The notes below the pieces were generated by a model. It was not told where the DNA came from and did not search any database. It saw only the letters and a list, made by a program, of their open reading frames with translations. Shown here one piece after another: positions 36,856 through 46,247 of a DNA stretch of 64,000 nucleotides. The stretch comes from Paenibacillus lutimineralis. GTDB taxonomy: Bacteria; Bacillota; Bacilli; Paenibacillales; Paenibacillaceae. Every line of letters starts with the position of its first letter. Within the stretch, counting starts at the first letter, position 1. Position numbers and translations under genes: made by a program. Where the stretch lies: assembly GCF_003991425.1 (NCBI RefSeq), contig NZ_CP034346.1, forward strand, positions 5,943,501-6,007,500, read 5' to 3'.

Positions 36856-38046
36856 TCACTGCGACTTCACAGCCGGCTTCCGCGTTGCAGCAGAAGTCGT
36901 CTGCTGTTCTTCTTCCACTTCATGTCCATGGATTCGGATGCTCATCGCGACGCCGATACTTGCCATATTGATGACCAACGAGGTCCCGCCGTAGCTTATG
37001 AATGGCAGCGTAATTCCGGTCAGCGGCATCAGGCCGATGAACATGCCGATATTCTCGAAGATCTGGTAGAGGAACAAGGCGACAATCCCGACGATAATCA
37101 GCGGCCCACTTCGGTCCTTGCATTCCAGTGAGATCAGAATCAAGCGATGAATCAGTACAAAATAGAGCAGCAGCAGCACCGAGCTCCCCAAGAAACCGAA
37201 CTCTTCAGCGATAACGACAAAGATCGAGTCCGAATACGTTAGTGGAACCCGCTCCGATTGCACGGTTGCCCCTTGCATATAGCCTTCTCCTGTCATTCCG
37301 CCAGAAGCAATCGCGAGCTTGGCGTTCCTCGTATGATAGATCGCCTTCTCCGTTGCTTTATCCGGCACAAGCCAAGGGTCAATCCGCTCAATCCAGTGCT
37401 CACGGCCAATATCAGCAAAAAATTTATGAACTTCATCATAATAAATTTTATAGGCGCTTATGCCCCCGATGACCGATCCGGCGAAGATCGCCAGTGCAAT
37501 CAGAGCATGGGAATACTTCATGCCACCGATCCACAGCATTCCGGTCAGGATGACCAGATAGCTGAGCGCATTACCAAGGTCATTCTGCGCCATTACTATC
37601 ATGAATGGTACGAAGGTAAGAAGACAAATCGGGATGACATCTCTCCAGAAAGCTAGCTGGGTCTTACGCTTCCGATATAGAACATGAGCTAGGAATACAA
37701 CAAGCAGGAGCTTGAAAAACTCAGCTGGCTGGAAGCTTAGACCACCCGGGAGCGTCATCCAGCCTGTCGCATTGTAATAGGTATTCCCGATGAACATAAC
37801 GACGATCAATAATCCAACCCCAAGCAAATAAATGTAGAGGCCGTACTTCACAAGCAAGCGAAAGTCTACCAAAGACAACGCGAAGAAAACTACAAATCCT
37901 ATAGCATAATACATGGCCATCCGCAGATGGTACCCATGATACTGCGTATTCGAGGTAGCGCTATACAGCACAGCAATGCTGATGCCCATCAGGAGCAATA
38001 GGATGAACACGATCGTGTAATCTATTTTTTTAAATTTATTAAGCAT
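36856..38046 (-). CDS. rodA: RodA/FtsW/SpoVE-family peptidoglycan polymerase (RodA-type)
   Basis: A 396-residue SEDS protein with about ten membrane helices. The conserved QNDLGNALSYLVIL, the large extracellular loop with ASGGMTGEGYMQG, and PLTGITLPFISYGGTSLVINM are family marks. SEDS proteins are glycan polymerases working with a class B PBP. The sequence resembles RodA more than FtsW, but a spore-specific SpoVE role cannot be excluded. It lies between prmC and spoIIR; a 16-base TGTTACC/GGTAACA palindrome sits in its leader (about 38087-38103). Confidence 0.88.
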   Translation of the reverse strand: MLNKFKKIDYTIVFILLLLMGISIAVLYSATSNTQYHGYHLRMAMYYAIGFVVFFALSLVDFRLLVKYGLYIYLLGVGLLIVVMFIGNTYYNATGWMTLPGGLSFQPAEFFKLLLVVFLAHVLYRKRKTQLAFWRDVIPICLLTFVPFMIVMAQNDLGNALSYLVILTGMLWIGGMKYSHALIALAIFAGSVIGGISAYKIYYDEVHKFFADIGREHWIERIDPWLVPDKATEKAIYHTRNAKLAIASGGMTGEGYMQGATVQSERVPLTYSDSIFVVIAEEFGFLGSSVLLLLYFVLIHRLILISLECKDRSGPLIIVGIVALFLYQIFENIGMFIGLMPLTGITLPFISYGGTSLVINMASIGVAMSIRIHGHEVEEEQQTTSAATRKPAVKSQ

Positions 38047-38293
38047 GGATCCTGTCCCCCGTCCGCTGGATCAATCTTGTTGGCTGTTACCGCAGGTAAC
38101 AACAATATTGCACACAAAAATAGGCCTATTCTTCACATTGTAAAAAAAACTTCGCTCAAAGTCCATTCGTCAAAGGACACCATATTTCGCCATACTTCAC
38201 ATCTCAATCCAAAAACGTATAAATAACTTAATAAGTTACATCTCTAGTTTTGTATAGCAGAAGGTCCTAAACTCCTGAACACTCGGCAACTCA

Positions 38294-39175
38294 TTATGCC
38301 ATGCCGATCACATGACGGTCGATGCCAGCCAAGTCCGTAATCGTCAATATCTCGCGCCAATGTCCTGCGGTACGCAGCATATCAGCCACATCTGCCGCTT
38401 GGCCCATACCAAGTTCGAAGCCGATCAGCTTCGGTGGCTCGGGCAGCAGAGCGAGCTGCTGCATCATGACGCGATAAGGGTACAGCCCGTCTGGACCGCC
38501 GTCCAGCGCGCCGCGCGGCTCATAATCGCGTACCTCCGGCTGCAGCTCAGCGATCGTATCCGCCGGTATATACGGCGGATTAGACACCACGATGTCCAGC
38601 GGCTCGCCAGCGAACGGTCCAAGCAGATTCCCCTGCTTGAACTTGACACCCAGGCCAAGCCGCCGGACATTGTCCTGCGCCACTGCTAGCGCTTCCGGCG
38701 AGATGTCACTCGCCGTGATGCTCCAGGCTGGGCGCAGATGGGCCAACGCGGCAGCAATCGCGCCGCTGCCGGTACCGATATCGGCGGCCTGCGGAGCGCC
38801 GCCAGGCCACAACAAATCGCCAAGCTCAGCGATTTGCTCCACCAGCAGCTCCGTTTCCGGGCGAGGGATCAGCACCGCCGGCGTGACCTTGAAGGTCAGG
38901 CCGTAGAATTCCTGCTCCCCGATAATATACTGCGCTGGCTCACCTGCGGCCTTACGGTTAATGGCCGCCTCCCAGGCCTCCTTGCTCTCTATCGGGAACG
39001 GATCGCGAAGGCCAAGCAAATACTTCGCCCCCTCAAGCCCGAGTACGTGGCGAAGTAACAGTTCCGCATTGGAGTCCGGCTCGTTTACACCAACATCCGC
39101 TAAAAAAGAAGAAGCCTCTTTACGGGCTTCCAGAATAGTGAGCGCTCCAGATAGTTGATATCCGTTACGTTTCAA
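38294..39175 (-). CDS. prmC: Release factor glutamine methyltransferase
   Basis: The TTG at 39175 is preferred: AAAGGAG at the end of prfA stands nine bases before it, and it starts 5 bases after the prfA stop. An ATG at 39217 would overlap prfA. The product has 293 residues, with the SAM-binding VADIGTGSGAIAAAL and catalytic NPPYIP motifs. PrmC methylates the GGQ glutamine of release factors, including the RF1 encoded just upstream. The coding sequence is GC-rich in its middle. Confidence 0.94.
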   Translation of the reverse strand: MKRNGYQLSGALTILEARKEASSFLADVGVNEPDSNAELLLRHVLGLEGAKYLLGLRDPFPIESKEAWEAAINRKAAGEPAQYIIGEQEFYGLTFKVTPAVLIPRPETELLVEQIAELGDLLWPGGAPQAADIGTGSGAIAAALAHLRPAWSITASDISPEALAVAQDNVRRLGLGVKFKQGNLLGPFAGEPLDIVVSNPPYIPADTIAELQPEVRDYEPRGALDGGPDGLYPYRVMMQQLALLPEPPKLIGFELGMGQAADVADMLRTAGHWREILTITDLAGIDRHVIGMA

Positions 39176-39179
39176 GGCA

Positions 39180-40247
39180 TTATTCTCCTTTGTCCATGAG
39201 CTCCGCTTGCTCAGCAATGGTCAGGGCAGACACAATCTCTTCGATCTCCCCGTTCATTACTTGATCAAGTTTGTGCAGAGTCAAACCGATACGATGGTCG
39301 GTCACCCGGCTCTGAGGGAAATTATAGGTCCGAATCCGTTCGCTCCGGTCTCCGGTTCCTACCTTGCTCTTACGCTCGCCAGCATACTTCGCTTCCTCTT
39401 CCTGACGCATCATGTCCATGATCCGCGTCCGGAGTACTTGCAATGCCTTATCTTTGTTAGAGTTCTGCGATTTGCCATCTTGGCAGGTCGCTACGATCCC
39501 CGTTGGGATATGAGTTACACGCACCGCAGATTTCGTCGTATTAACAGACTGTCCGCCAGCACCGCTGGAGCAGAAAGTATCCACGCGGATATCCTTATCG
39601 AGAATCTCCACATCTACTTCCTCAGCTTCCGGCATAACAGCTACCGTCGAGGTTGAAGTGTGGATACGCCCGCCAGACTCTGTTGCCGGAATCCGTTGTA
39701 CACGGTGAGCTCCGCTCTCATACTTCATTCTGCTGTACGCACCGCGACCGTTAATCATGAAAATAACCTCTTTGAAGCCGCCAAGGTCACTTTCGTTCAC
39801 ATCCATAACCTCTACGCGCCAGCCCTGAGAATCGGCAAACCGGGTATACATCCGATATAAATCAGCCGCGAACAGCGCAGCCTCATCACCACCGGCGGCA
39901 CCACGAATTTCTACGATTACGTTTTTATCATCATTAGGGTCCTTCGGCAGAAGCAAGATGCGGATTTCTTCTTCCAGCTCATGCATACGTGCAGAAAGCT
40001 CCTCGATTTCCATTTTGACCATTTCACGCATTTCATCATCCAGCTTCTCCGCTTGCATCGCTTTAGCGGCATCAAGCTCCTCGATTACGCGCTTATATTC
40101 GGTGTAAGCCTCATAAGCCGGCTGTAAATCCGATTGTTCCTTAGAGTAATCACGAAGTTTCTTCGTATCATTGGCTACATCCGGATCACAGAGCAACTCA
40201 CTAAGCTTCTCGTAACGATCAGCCAGGGATTGAAGTCGGTCCAACAA
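39180..40247 (-). CDS. prfA: Peptide chain release factor 1
   Basis: The 355-residue RF1 has the GGQ motif ([18 protein letters not shown]) near residue 235. The start is a TTG (40247-40245) behind AGAGGTGAATTTCC. It releases peptides at UAA and UAG. It forms a two-gene operon with prmC. Confidence 0.97.
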   Translation of the reverse strand: MLDRLQSLADRYEKLSELLCDPDVANDTKKLRDYSKEQSDLQPAYEAYTEYKRVIEELDAAKAMQAEKLDDEMREMVKMEIEELSARMHELEEEIRILLLPKDPNDDKNVIVEIRGAAGGDEAALFAADLYRMYTRFADSQGWRVEVMDVNESDLGGFKEVIFMINGRGAYSRMKYESGAHRVQRIPATESGGRIHTSTSTVAVMPEAEEVDVEILDKDIRVDTFCSSGAGGQSVNTTKSAVRVTHIPTGIVATCQDGKSQNSNKDKALQVLRTRIMDMMRQEEEAKYAGERKSKVGTGDRSERIRTYNFPQSRVTDHRIGLTLHKLDQVMNGEIEEIVSALTIAEQAELMDKGE

Positions 40248-40296
40248 GGAAATTCACCTCTTTCAAATGACAATGTCCTTAAAATTCATATATAAT

Positions 40297-40474
40297 GCGT
40301 GTTTAAAAAGTCTGACTTTCAGCACCGAGAAGGTTGGATGAAGCTAGGGACTGAGGAGCGCAGCGTACGTAGTTTGTACGTGAGCACCGGAAGGCCCAGC
40401 TGAATTCAAGATTCGATGCCGATTTAGCTTCCTGATTCACTTCGTGATCAAAGGGGGACTTTTTAAACAACCTC
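40297..40474 (-). repeat. Dispersed palindromic repeat, copy C
   Basis: An inverted, nearly full-length copy of the element at 29097-29272 with ends GCGTGTTTAAAAAGTC and GACTTTTTAAACAACC. It lies upstream of prfA in a 419-bp gap that contains only this repeat and a terminator. Confidence 0.85.
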
Positions 40475-40606
40475 ATATACAAACAGAATTCAGCTATTCA
40501 GCTGACATTTCATTATACCATAATGGATATGCTCTTGCATAGATGACGCTGTTGAGGTATTTAGCCCAAACTACAGATCATCTGTATACGATTTACAGCA
40601 AATATA

Positions 40607-40650
40607 TAAAAAAATAACCGTGAACTCAACTGTTAAGTCAAGTTACACGG
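40607..40650 (-). terminator. Terminator of the TM2 gene pair
   Basis: CCGTG-AACT / AGTT-CACGG stem with inner pairing, followed on the minus strand by TTATTTTTTT. Confidence 0.8.
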
Positions 40651-40666
40651 CTATACGGACCACCTC

Positions 40667-41122
40667 TTAGTTGTACTGACCTGTACCCGGATGATTCATG
40701 GGATCTCCTACCGGTCTAAGCGCAACAATCTGGGCTATCAGCGTTTGCTCCAGGTTGCTGTTCCAACTCCTGACGATTCCCGGCAGAAGGCAGGCATCAA
40801 CAATAACCCAGATCGTCAACGCAATGAAACCGACCAATGCAATACCCGCGGCGATAAAGCCCGGTATGTATAAACTCGAATCCGCAAGAGTATCATCAAT
40901 ACCAACCAACACAATAAATAGGATGTAAGAAATAAACATAACTAGAAATAAGGCCAGTTGGATAATGCCGGAGACCGTTCTTTTCAAATACAAGCGATGT
41001 ATGCCCAGATGCCCCATGAGAAGCATGAGATAGGCGAATACAAGCGATTTCTCGCGCTTGCGCATTTCTGAACTGAGGACGATCAACTCATTCGTTGTCA
41101 GATTCTGTTTACCAAACTGCAT
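40667..41122 (-). CDS. TM2 domain membrane protein
   Basis: A 151-residue protein with a TM2-type motif (LLMGHLGIHRLYLKR) at the first helix turn, then three to four hydrophobic segments. The N-terminus (LTTNELIVLSSEMRKREKS) resembles that of the upstream neighbour, so the two are paralogues. The ATG overlaps the preceding stop by one base (TAATG). Function is unknown. Confidence 0.8.
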   Translation of the reverse strand: MQFGKQNLTTNELIVLSSEMRKREKSLVFAYLMLLMGHLGIHRLYLKRTVSGIIQLALFLVMFISYILFIVLVGIDDTLADSSLYIPGFIAAGIALVGFIALTIWVIVDACLLPGIVRSWNSNLEQTLIAQIVALRPVGDPMNHPGTGQYN

Positions 41123-41472
41123 TAGATCGGGTACCTTTCAGAGATACCTCTGTTGGCCAAAATGTTGTCAATAATGCGATTCTCAACAATGGCATTATGT
41201 TCCTTCACCCAAGTATGAACGAGGAAAGCATCTACAATCCACCAGATAAAGGTAGCAATCATACCAAATACAGTAATCGAGAGAATTAATTGTGCAACCG
41301 CAGAACCGGTCTTGCCAAAATAAAAACGGTGTCCGCCAAACAGACCGAGGAAATACCAGAGCACATAGGCAATGACCATATTTTTCCCCTGATTCTTCAC
41401 TTCGGATTCGAGCAGCAGTAATTCTCTGGAATCAAGTTGACTCTTTCTTGCTACTGAGTAATCCATCCCCAT
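41122..41472 (-). CDS. TM2 domain membrane protein
   Basis: A 116-residue protein with the classic TM2 motif (FLGLFGGHRFYFGKTG) and a second helix ending in WWIVDAFLV. GGAGGG precedes the ATG. TM2 proteins are small membrane proteins of unknown bacterial function. Confidence 0.85.
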   Translation of the reverse strand: MGMDYSVARKSQLDSRELLLLESEVKNQGKNMVIAYVLWYFLGLFGGHRFYFGKTGSAVAQLILSITVFGMIATFIWWIVDAFLVHTWVKEHNAIVENRIIDNILANRGISERYPI

Positions 41473-41504
41473 AAAAAAATCCCTCCTAAAAGTAAAAAAA
41501 TAAT

Positions 41505-41568
41505 AGGTAGTTCAAAAAGTCCGCTCCAACCTTCTTCATGCTAAAAACCGACCTTTTTTGAACACACG
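41505..41568. repeat. Dispersed palindromic repeat, copy D (internally deleted)
   Basis: GTAGTTCAAAAAGTCCGC joins directly to CCAACCTTCTTCATGC and ends TTTTTTGAACACACG: both ends of the element remain, while the middle of about 110 bp is lost. Confidence 0.75.
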
Positions 41569-41665
41569 TAAAAATATCTTTTTCAGTATACTAAAGTGTT
41601 ACATTTCCCCTCAACACAAATTTTGGATATTCGCCCTAATAATCACGAAAATTTAAATGAATTAT

Positions 41666-41704
41666 TAAAAAATAAGAAGTCCACCAATAAATGGCGGGCT
41701 TCTT
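41666..41704 (-). terminator. Terminator of ychF
   Basis: AAGAAG-CCGCCA pairs with TGG-GG-CTTCTT around a short loop, followed on the minus strand by ATTTTTTAA. Confidence 0.85.
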
Positions 41705-41743
41705 GATCCAATTACAGTATATTTTTTCAATTAACACATGTTA

Positions 41744-42844
41744 TTACACATTAAAGCGGAAGTGCATAACATCTCCATCTTGTACTACATACTCTTTACC
41801 TTCAAGACGAAGCTGACCACGTTCTTTCGCTACGTTCATCGAACTTGCAGCGACGAGATCTTCATAGGATACAACCTCTGCACGAATGAAGCCGCGTTCG
41901 AAGTCAGAGTGAATTACTCCTGCTGCCTGCGGAGCCTTCATGCCTTTGCGGATGGTCCAAGCGCGAACCTCTTGTACCCCAGCAGTGAAGTACGTATACA
42001 GGCCAAGCAGACGATACGCCGCTTTGATCAATCGATTAAGTCCCGATTCCGCCAGACCTAGCTCTTCTAGGAACATAGCCTTGTCCTCGCCTTCCAGTTC
42101 AGCAATCTCTGACTCAACCTTCGCGCTGATCGGCACAACCTCTGCATTCTCGGCAGCCGCGAATTCAATCACCTGCTGTACGAACGGATTATTATCCGTA
42201 TCAGTAACTCCGTCTTCGCTAACGTTAGCTGCGTAGAGTACTGGCTTCAAGGTCAACAGATGCAGGTCGCGGATGATCAGCTTCTCATCATCAGTCAACT
42301 CCACGCTGCGCGCTGGCATATCATTATAGAGCGCCTCCTTGATACGTTCAAGCAGGGCTACTTCTTGTTCATACTGCTTATTGCCGCCCTTCATATTCTT
42401 GCGAGCACGTTCAATTCGCTTATCTACGCTCTCCAAGTCAGCGAGAATCAATTCCAGATTGATCGTCTGAATATCGCTGATCGGATTAATTTTCCCGTCT
42501 ACATGGGTAATATTCTCATCTTCGAAGCAGCGAACGACATGAACGATCGCATCCACTTCACGAATGTGAGCCAAAAATTTATTACCAAGGCCTTCGCCTT
42601 TACTTGCCCCGCGCACCAAGCCTGCGATGTCTACGAATTCAAAGGCAGTCGGAACCGTCTTGTTCGGGGTAACGAGCTCAGTAAGCTTGTCCAAGCGCTC
42701 ATCCGGTACCTCTACAACGCCGACGTTCGGGTCGATCGTACAGAAAGGATAGTTCGCGGATTCTGCACCTGCTTGGGTAATTGCGTTAAACAATGTGGAT
42801 TTTCCAACGTTCGGAAGGCCCACGATACCTGCTTTTAAAGCCAT
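41744..42844 (-). CDS. ychF: Redox-regulated ATPase YchF (OBG family)
   Basis: The 366-residue protein has the G1 motif GLPNVGKST, a G3 [17 protein letters not shown], and the C-terminal TGS-like domain ([20 protein letters not shown]). In place of NKxD it has a variant (AANVSEDG), the reason YchF prefers ATP. It binds ribosomes. CTGAGGAG precedes the ATG. Confidence 0.96.
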   Translation of the reverse strand: MALKAGIVGLPNVGKSTLFNAITQAGAESANYPFCTIDPNVGVVEVPDERLDKLTELVTPNKTVPTAFEFVDIAGLVRGASKGEGLGNKFLAHIREVDAIVHVVRCFEDENITHVDGKINPISDIQTINLELILADLESVDKRIERARKNMKGGNKQYEQEVALLERIKEALYNDMPARSVELTDDEKLIIRDLHLLTLKPVLYAANVSEDGVTDTDNNPFVQQVIEFAAAENAEVVPISAKVESEIAELEGEDKAMFLEELGLAESGLNRLIKAAYRLLGLYTYFTAGVQEVRAWTIRKGMKAPQAAGVIHSDFERGFIRAEVVSYEDLVAASSMNVAKERGQLRLEGKEYVVQDGDVMHFRFNV

Positions 42845-42975
42845 ATCTATGACAACTCCTCAGTATTTAATAACTTTGTTCACCTTCAACCATAGTACAT
42901 ATCCGCAGCATATATTTCAAGAATATCATTTACCAATGAACATTCATCCTCAGAACAGATACCGGAAATGCTGGA

Positions 42976-43101
42976 TCACTTCTGCTTCAACAGGATCGAT
43001 AACGTCAACAGAACTGCGCAGAGAACCAGCACCGGCTTATCGCTTCGCGAAGTAGGAGTCCCCATATACCAGGTACGCTCGCGCTTCGTGAGCAGGATAA
43101 A
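42976..43101 (-). pseudogene. Remnant of a transporter permease C-terminus
   Basis: The minus strand reads FILLTKRERTWYMGTPTSRS and then a hydrophobic stretch (VLVLCAVLLTLSILL) before a TGA at 42976. There is no start codon. Its position after an ABC ATPase fragment suggests an energy-coupling-factor T component that has been mostly deleted. Confidence 0.5.
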
Positions 43102-43107
43102 ATACGG

Positions 43108-43260
43108 TTAATAATGAGGAAGATCATCATCAGCCCGAATAATATCGCCATTCTTTTGAAGGGAATCCTCTGCAATAATTCGGCCTCCTGCCATCACAAC
43201 TGTACGGTCCGCATATTCCAAAGCCAGGTGCTTGTCATGTGTAATGAATAAGAATGCTCG
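43108..43260 (-). pseudogene. C-terminal fragment of an ABC transporter ATPase
   Basis: The minus strand encodes about 50 residues (RAFLFITHDKHLALEYADRT and on) ending at TAA 43108. The H-loop (FITHDKH) and the following ADRTVVMAGGRIIAED are typical of the end of an ABC ATPase, close to ECF/cobalt-type proteins. Walker motifs are missing and a TAA closes the frame just upstream, so this is a decayed gene. Confidence 0.7.
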
Positions 43261-43283
43261 GATTTATCGGATATTCCGGGAAA

Positions 43284-44312
43284 TTAGCTTCTACGGACCA
43301 GTCGGGACGTACTTCTCAGCTCATCGATATTGGCTGCGCCAATCCCGAACATGACGGTGCGCAGCTCCAGTTCGACCCGTTCCAGCAGCTCATCGAGCCG
43401 CCGCTCTGAATTAACGGCTGGCTCCAGTACCGCTCGTCCGAACCCGGCCAGATTGGCCCCAAGCGCCAGCGCCTTGGCCGCATCAACCCCTGTATTCAAC
43501 CCACCACTGCCGATGATCGCTGCGCCAGGAACATTATCTCGTACATCAACGATACATTCAGCTGTCGGGTTGCCCCAATCCGCGAAAGCCTCGGCGACTG
43601 CGCGGCGTATATGATCTTTATTGCGGAACTTCTCAACCTGGCTCCAGGACGTGCCCCCTGAACCAGCGACGTCGATAAAGGCCGCACCGGCTTCGTGGAG
43701 CCGGAGGGCTGTCTCGCCGTCGATTCCCCAGCCTACTTCCTTGACCCCCACTGGAATCGGCAGAGCTCGACATACCGCTTCGATTCGTGACAATAAACCA
43801 GCGAAGGCGGTATCTCCTTCTGGTTGGAACACCTCTTGCAAGCTGTTCAGATGTAGAACAAGCATGTTCGCACCGGCAATCTCAGCTACCCGCATGCATT
43901 CCTCTACACCGAAGCCGTAATTCAACTGCACCGCTCCTACATTGGCGATGATTGGAATGGTCGGAGCATAGCGACGAACGGCGAAGGTTGAAGCCAGTTC
44001 CTGCTTCTCCACCGCAGCCCGACCCGAACCAACCCCCATCGCCCAGCCTCTTCGCTCCGCGGCCTCGGCAAGACGTTCATTGATCGTTCCCGCCAGTTCA
44101 CTGCCTCCAGTCATCGAGCTGATGAGCAGCGGTGTCCTAACCGTGATATTTAGAAATTCCGCATCAAGGCGAATATCATGAAAATTCAGTTCTGGGAGAG
44201 CTTTATGCCGGAACGCATACTTCTCCAAGCCGGTAGTGATTCCAGTTCCGTTCACCTGTTCTTCCAAGCAGAGCCTGATATGCTCCGTCTTGCGTTCGGA
44301 TGTAGCGCCCAT
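43284..44312 (-). CDS. fni: Isopentenyl-diphosphate delta-isomerase, type 2
   Basis: This 342-residue FMN enzyme interconverts IPP and DMAPP. LLISSMTGGS, GVGSGRAAVEKQE, HLNSLQEVFQPEGD and VKEVGWGI are family motifs. AAGAAGGGGG precedes the ATG. It is 64 bp downstream of a carotenoid-type desaturase gene, consistent with an isoprenoid operon. Confidence 0.95.
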   Translation of the reverse strand: MGATSERKTEHIRLCLEEQVNGTGITTGLEKYAFRHKALPELNFHDIRLDAEFLNITVRTPLLISSMTGGSELAGTINERLAEAAERRGWAMGVGSGRAAVEKQELASTFAVRRYAPTIPIIANVGAVQLNYGFGVEECMRVAEIAGANMLVLHLNSLQEVFQPEGDTAFAGLLSRIEAVCRALPIPVGVKEVGWGIDGETALRLHEAGAAFIDVAGSGGTSWSQVEKFRNKDHIRRAVAEAFADWGNPTAECIVDVRDNVPGAAIIGSGGLNTGVDAAKALALGANLAGFGRAVLEPAVNSERRLDELLERVELELRTVMFGIGAANIDELRSTSRLVRRS

Positions 44313-44376
44313 ATTTATTCCCCCTTCTTATATATATCAACTATATTTACCTAAATAATGCTTGCAAATCCACTCA

Positions 44377-45867
44377 TCAGCCCATCTCATGCGCAATATA
44401 CCCGGCGACCAAATGGCCTGACAGAGCCACATAAGGTACTCCCCCTCCGGGATAGGTGGAACCTCCAACATACCACAGTCCTCCTACATCATTACTACGA
44501 TTGCTTGGCCTGCGAAGGATCTGCCGCAGACTGTGCGTAGCGAGTCCATACATCCCACCGCGGTAGGCTCCAGTATTGCGGGCTAGCTGGTCAGGCGCAT
44601 ATGTCTGGAGTACATGGCTTTTGTGAATCCCCTGCAAACCATATCCCCGCAAAGTAGATAGCACATTCTCTGCGTATTTGTCTCGCTGCTCCTCCCAATC
44701 CCAGGCATCGGATAAATACGGAGCATATGTCATGATGAACAGATTGCTATGTCCCTCCGGGGCGGCCCCTTTCTCGGAATAAGAGGAATTGCATATGTAT
44801 ACGGACGGCTTGGAAGGCGGCCTCCGCTGATTGAATATTTCGGTGAATTCTTGCTCATATCGGTCTGAGAAGAAGACGGTATGGTGAAGCAAACGATCAT
44901 ATAATGAGGGGACCCCGGCTAATTGAACGAATGCGGATAATGATGGTTCCATGGAGGCGATCCTGCGATCATTAAGAGAAGGCCTGAGCTTTTCGCTCAA
45001 CAGCTGTTGTGTAGTAGACAATAAATCCCCGTTAATGACGATCAGCGGTGCTTCATAATATCCCTCACTCGTCTCTACCCCACGGGCTCGTCCTCCCTGA
45101 ACGTGAATCTGCCTTGCTTCGACCCCCGTTTTAATCTCAACGCCCAATTCCTCCGCAAGTATCCGCAGCGCTTCAACCAAGGCATAAGTACCTCCGCGAA
45201 TGCTATAAGTACCATGATCTACCTCGCAGCTGTGCATCATCCCATATAGCGAAGGAGCGAGGAAAGGAGAAGAGCCGACCCGAGCCGCATACCTTCCGAA
45301 CAAGGCCAGCGAATTGGGATGTGTGAAGAAGTGGCGCAGCTCCCGGTTCAGTGATCTCCTGAATAGAGGGACGACGCTTAACAGCTCCATCACCACGCTG
45401 AAGTTCCACTTCTCCCTGTGCCCGATCGGCAGTTGATTCATCAATCTTCCCTTGATGCTCTGGAACATCATCCGCGATTCCTGTAGAAATGCTGGATAAT
45501 GAAGTGCATCTACCGGACTGTAGGTATCAATCTGATGCTGCATCGCCTCAACATCACCGGTCATATCAACAACGCTTCCGTCTGTAAATATGCTCCGTGA
45601 CCTAGGTTCCAACGGAATCAGAGTTACATAATCCTCCATTCTGCGCCCCACGCTGCGAAACACATTTCGGAACACATAAGGGAGCTCTATCGTGTTCGGC
45701 CCGCAATCGAAGCGATAACCGTCGATGGCAATTCGCTGTAACTTGCCACCTACATGTTCCTTACGTTCCAATATAGTCACCTGATAGCCCCGACCCGCCA
45801 GACCTATTGCGCAAGCCAGTCCCCCGAAGCCCGATCCAACAATCAAGACCTTACCCTTCGCCGACAT
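44377..45867 (-). CDS. Phytoene/diapophytoene desaturase-family oxidoreductase (CrtI/CrtN-like)
   Basis: The ATG at 45867 follows GGAGG and gives 496 residues. The FAD-binding GxGxxG is VLIVGSGFGGLACAIGLAGRG at residues 7-27, and the C-terminal GLWYVGGSTYPGGGVPYVALSG is the desaturase signature. Such enzymes add double bonds or oxygen to carotenoid or apo-carotenoid precursors in the membrane. No carotenoid synthase is seen in the window, so the substrate is open. Confidence 0.9.
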   Translation of the reverse strand: MSAKGKVLIVGSGFGGLACAIGLAGRGYQVTILERKEHVGGKLQRIAIDGYRFDCGPNTIELPYVFRNVFRSVGRRMEDYVTLIPLEPRSRSIFTDGSVVDMTGDVEAMQHQIDTYSPVDALHYPAFLQESRMMFQSIKGRLMNQLPIGHREKWNFSVVMELLSVVPLFRRSLNRELRHFFTHPNSLALFGRYAARVGSSPFLAPSLYGMMHSCEVDHGTYSIRGGTYALVEALRILAEELGVEIKTGVEARQIHVQGGRARGVETSEGYYEAPLIVINGDLLSTTQQLLSEKLRPSLNDRRIASMEPSLSAFVQLAGVPSLYDRLLHHTVFFSDRYEQEFTEIFNQRRPPSKPSVYICNSSYSEKGAAPEGHSNLFIMTYAPYLSDAWDWEEQRDKYAENVLSTLRGYGLQGIHKSHVLQTYAPDQLARNTGAYRGGMYGLATHSLRQILRRPSNRSNDVGGLWYVGGSTYPGGGVPYVALSGHLVAGYIAHEMG

Positions 45868-45918
45868 GATACCTGCCTCCTCTTGTATCTCTGCTTCAAT
45901 AAGCCGCAAGCTATAGAA

Positions 45919-46246
45919 GTTGTTCAAGTCCACTTTTGATAAGAAAACCTGATCGAGGTCCGTTCAAGGATGAGCGACCGCGATTCAAAGGTAGGTTTTC
46001 TTGCGATATAGAATTTCATCAGCTACGCTGATAACTTATAAATTCTATATCTAACACAAAGTAAATCATGAAGCTATTCGACATCGAATCTTGAATTCAG
46101 CCGGGCCTAAGCAAATGCTTACGAAGCCATGTTTCCTACGGAAACATCTCAGGTGCTCACGTACAAACAAAACGTACGCTACGCTCCTCATGCCCTAGCT
46201 TCATCCAACCTTCTTGGTGCTGAAAACCGGCCTTTTTGAACAGGCA
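45919..46246 (+). repeat. Dispersed palindromic repeat, copy E, expanded by extra palindromes
   Basis: Bounded by TTGTTCAAGTCCACTTTTGA and GGCCTTTTTGAACAGGC. It shares the core (CATCGAATCTTGAATTCA ... CTAGCTTCATCCAACCTTC) with copies B and C but carries three additional stem-loop inserts: AGAAAACCT/AGGTTTTCT (about 45951-46001), ATATAGAATT/AATTCTATAT (about 46004-46051) and ATGTTTCC/GGAAACAT (about 46129-46148). Confidence 0.8.
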
Positions 46247-46247
46247 C

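Noticed and set aside
46004..46051. Independent terminator of the desaturase-fni region
   Set aside because: The ATATAGAATT hairpin lies inside repeat copy E, upstream of the desaturase on the minus strand, and has no T-tract.
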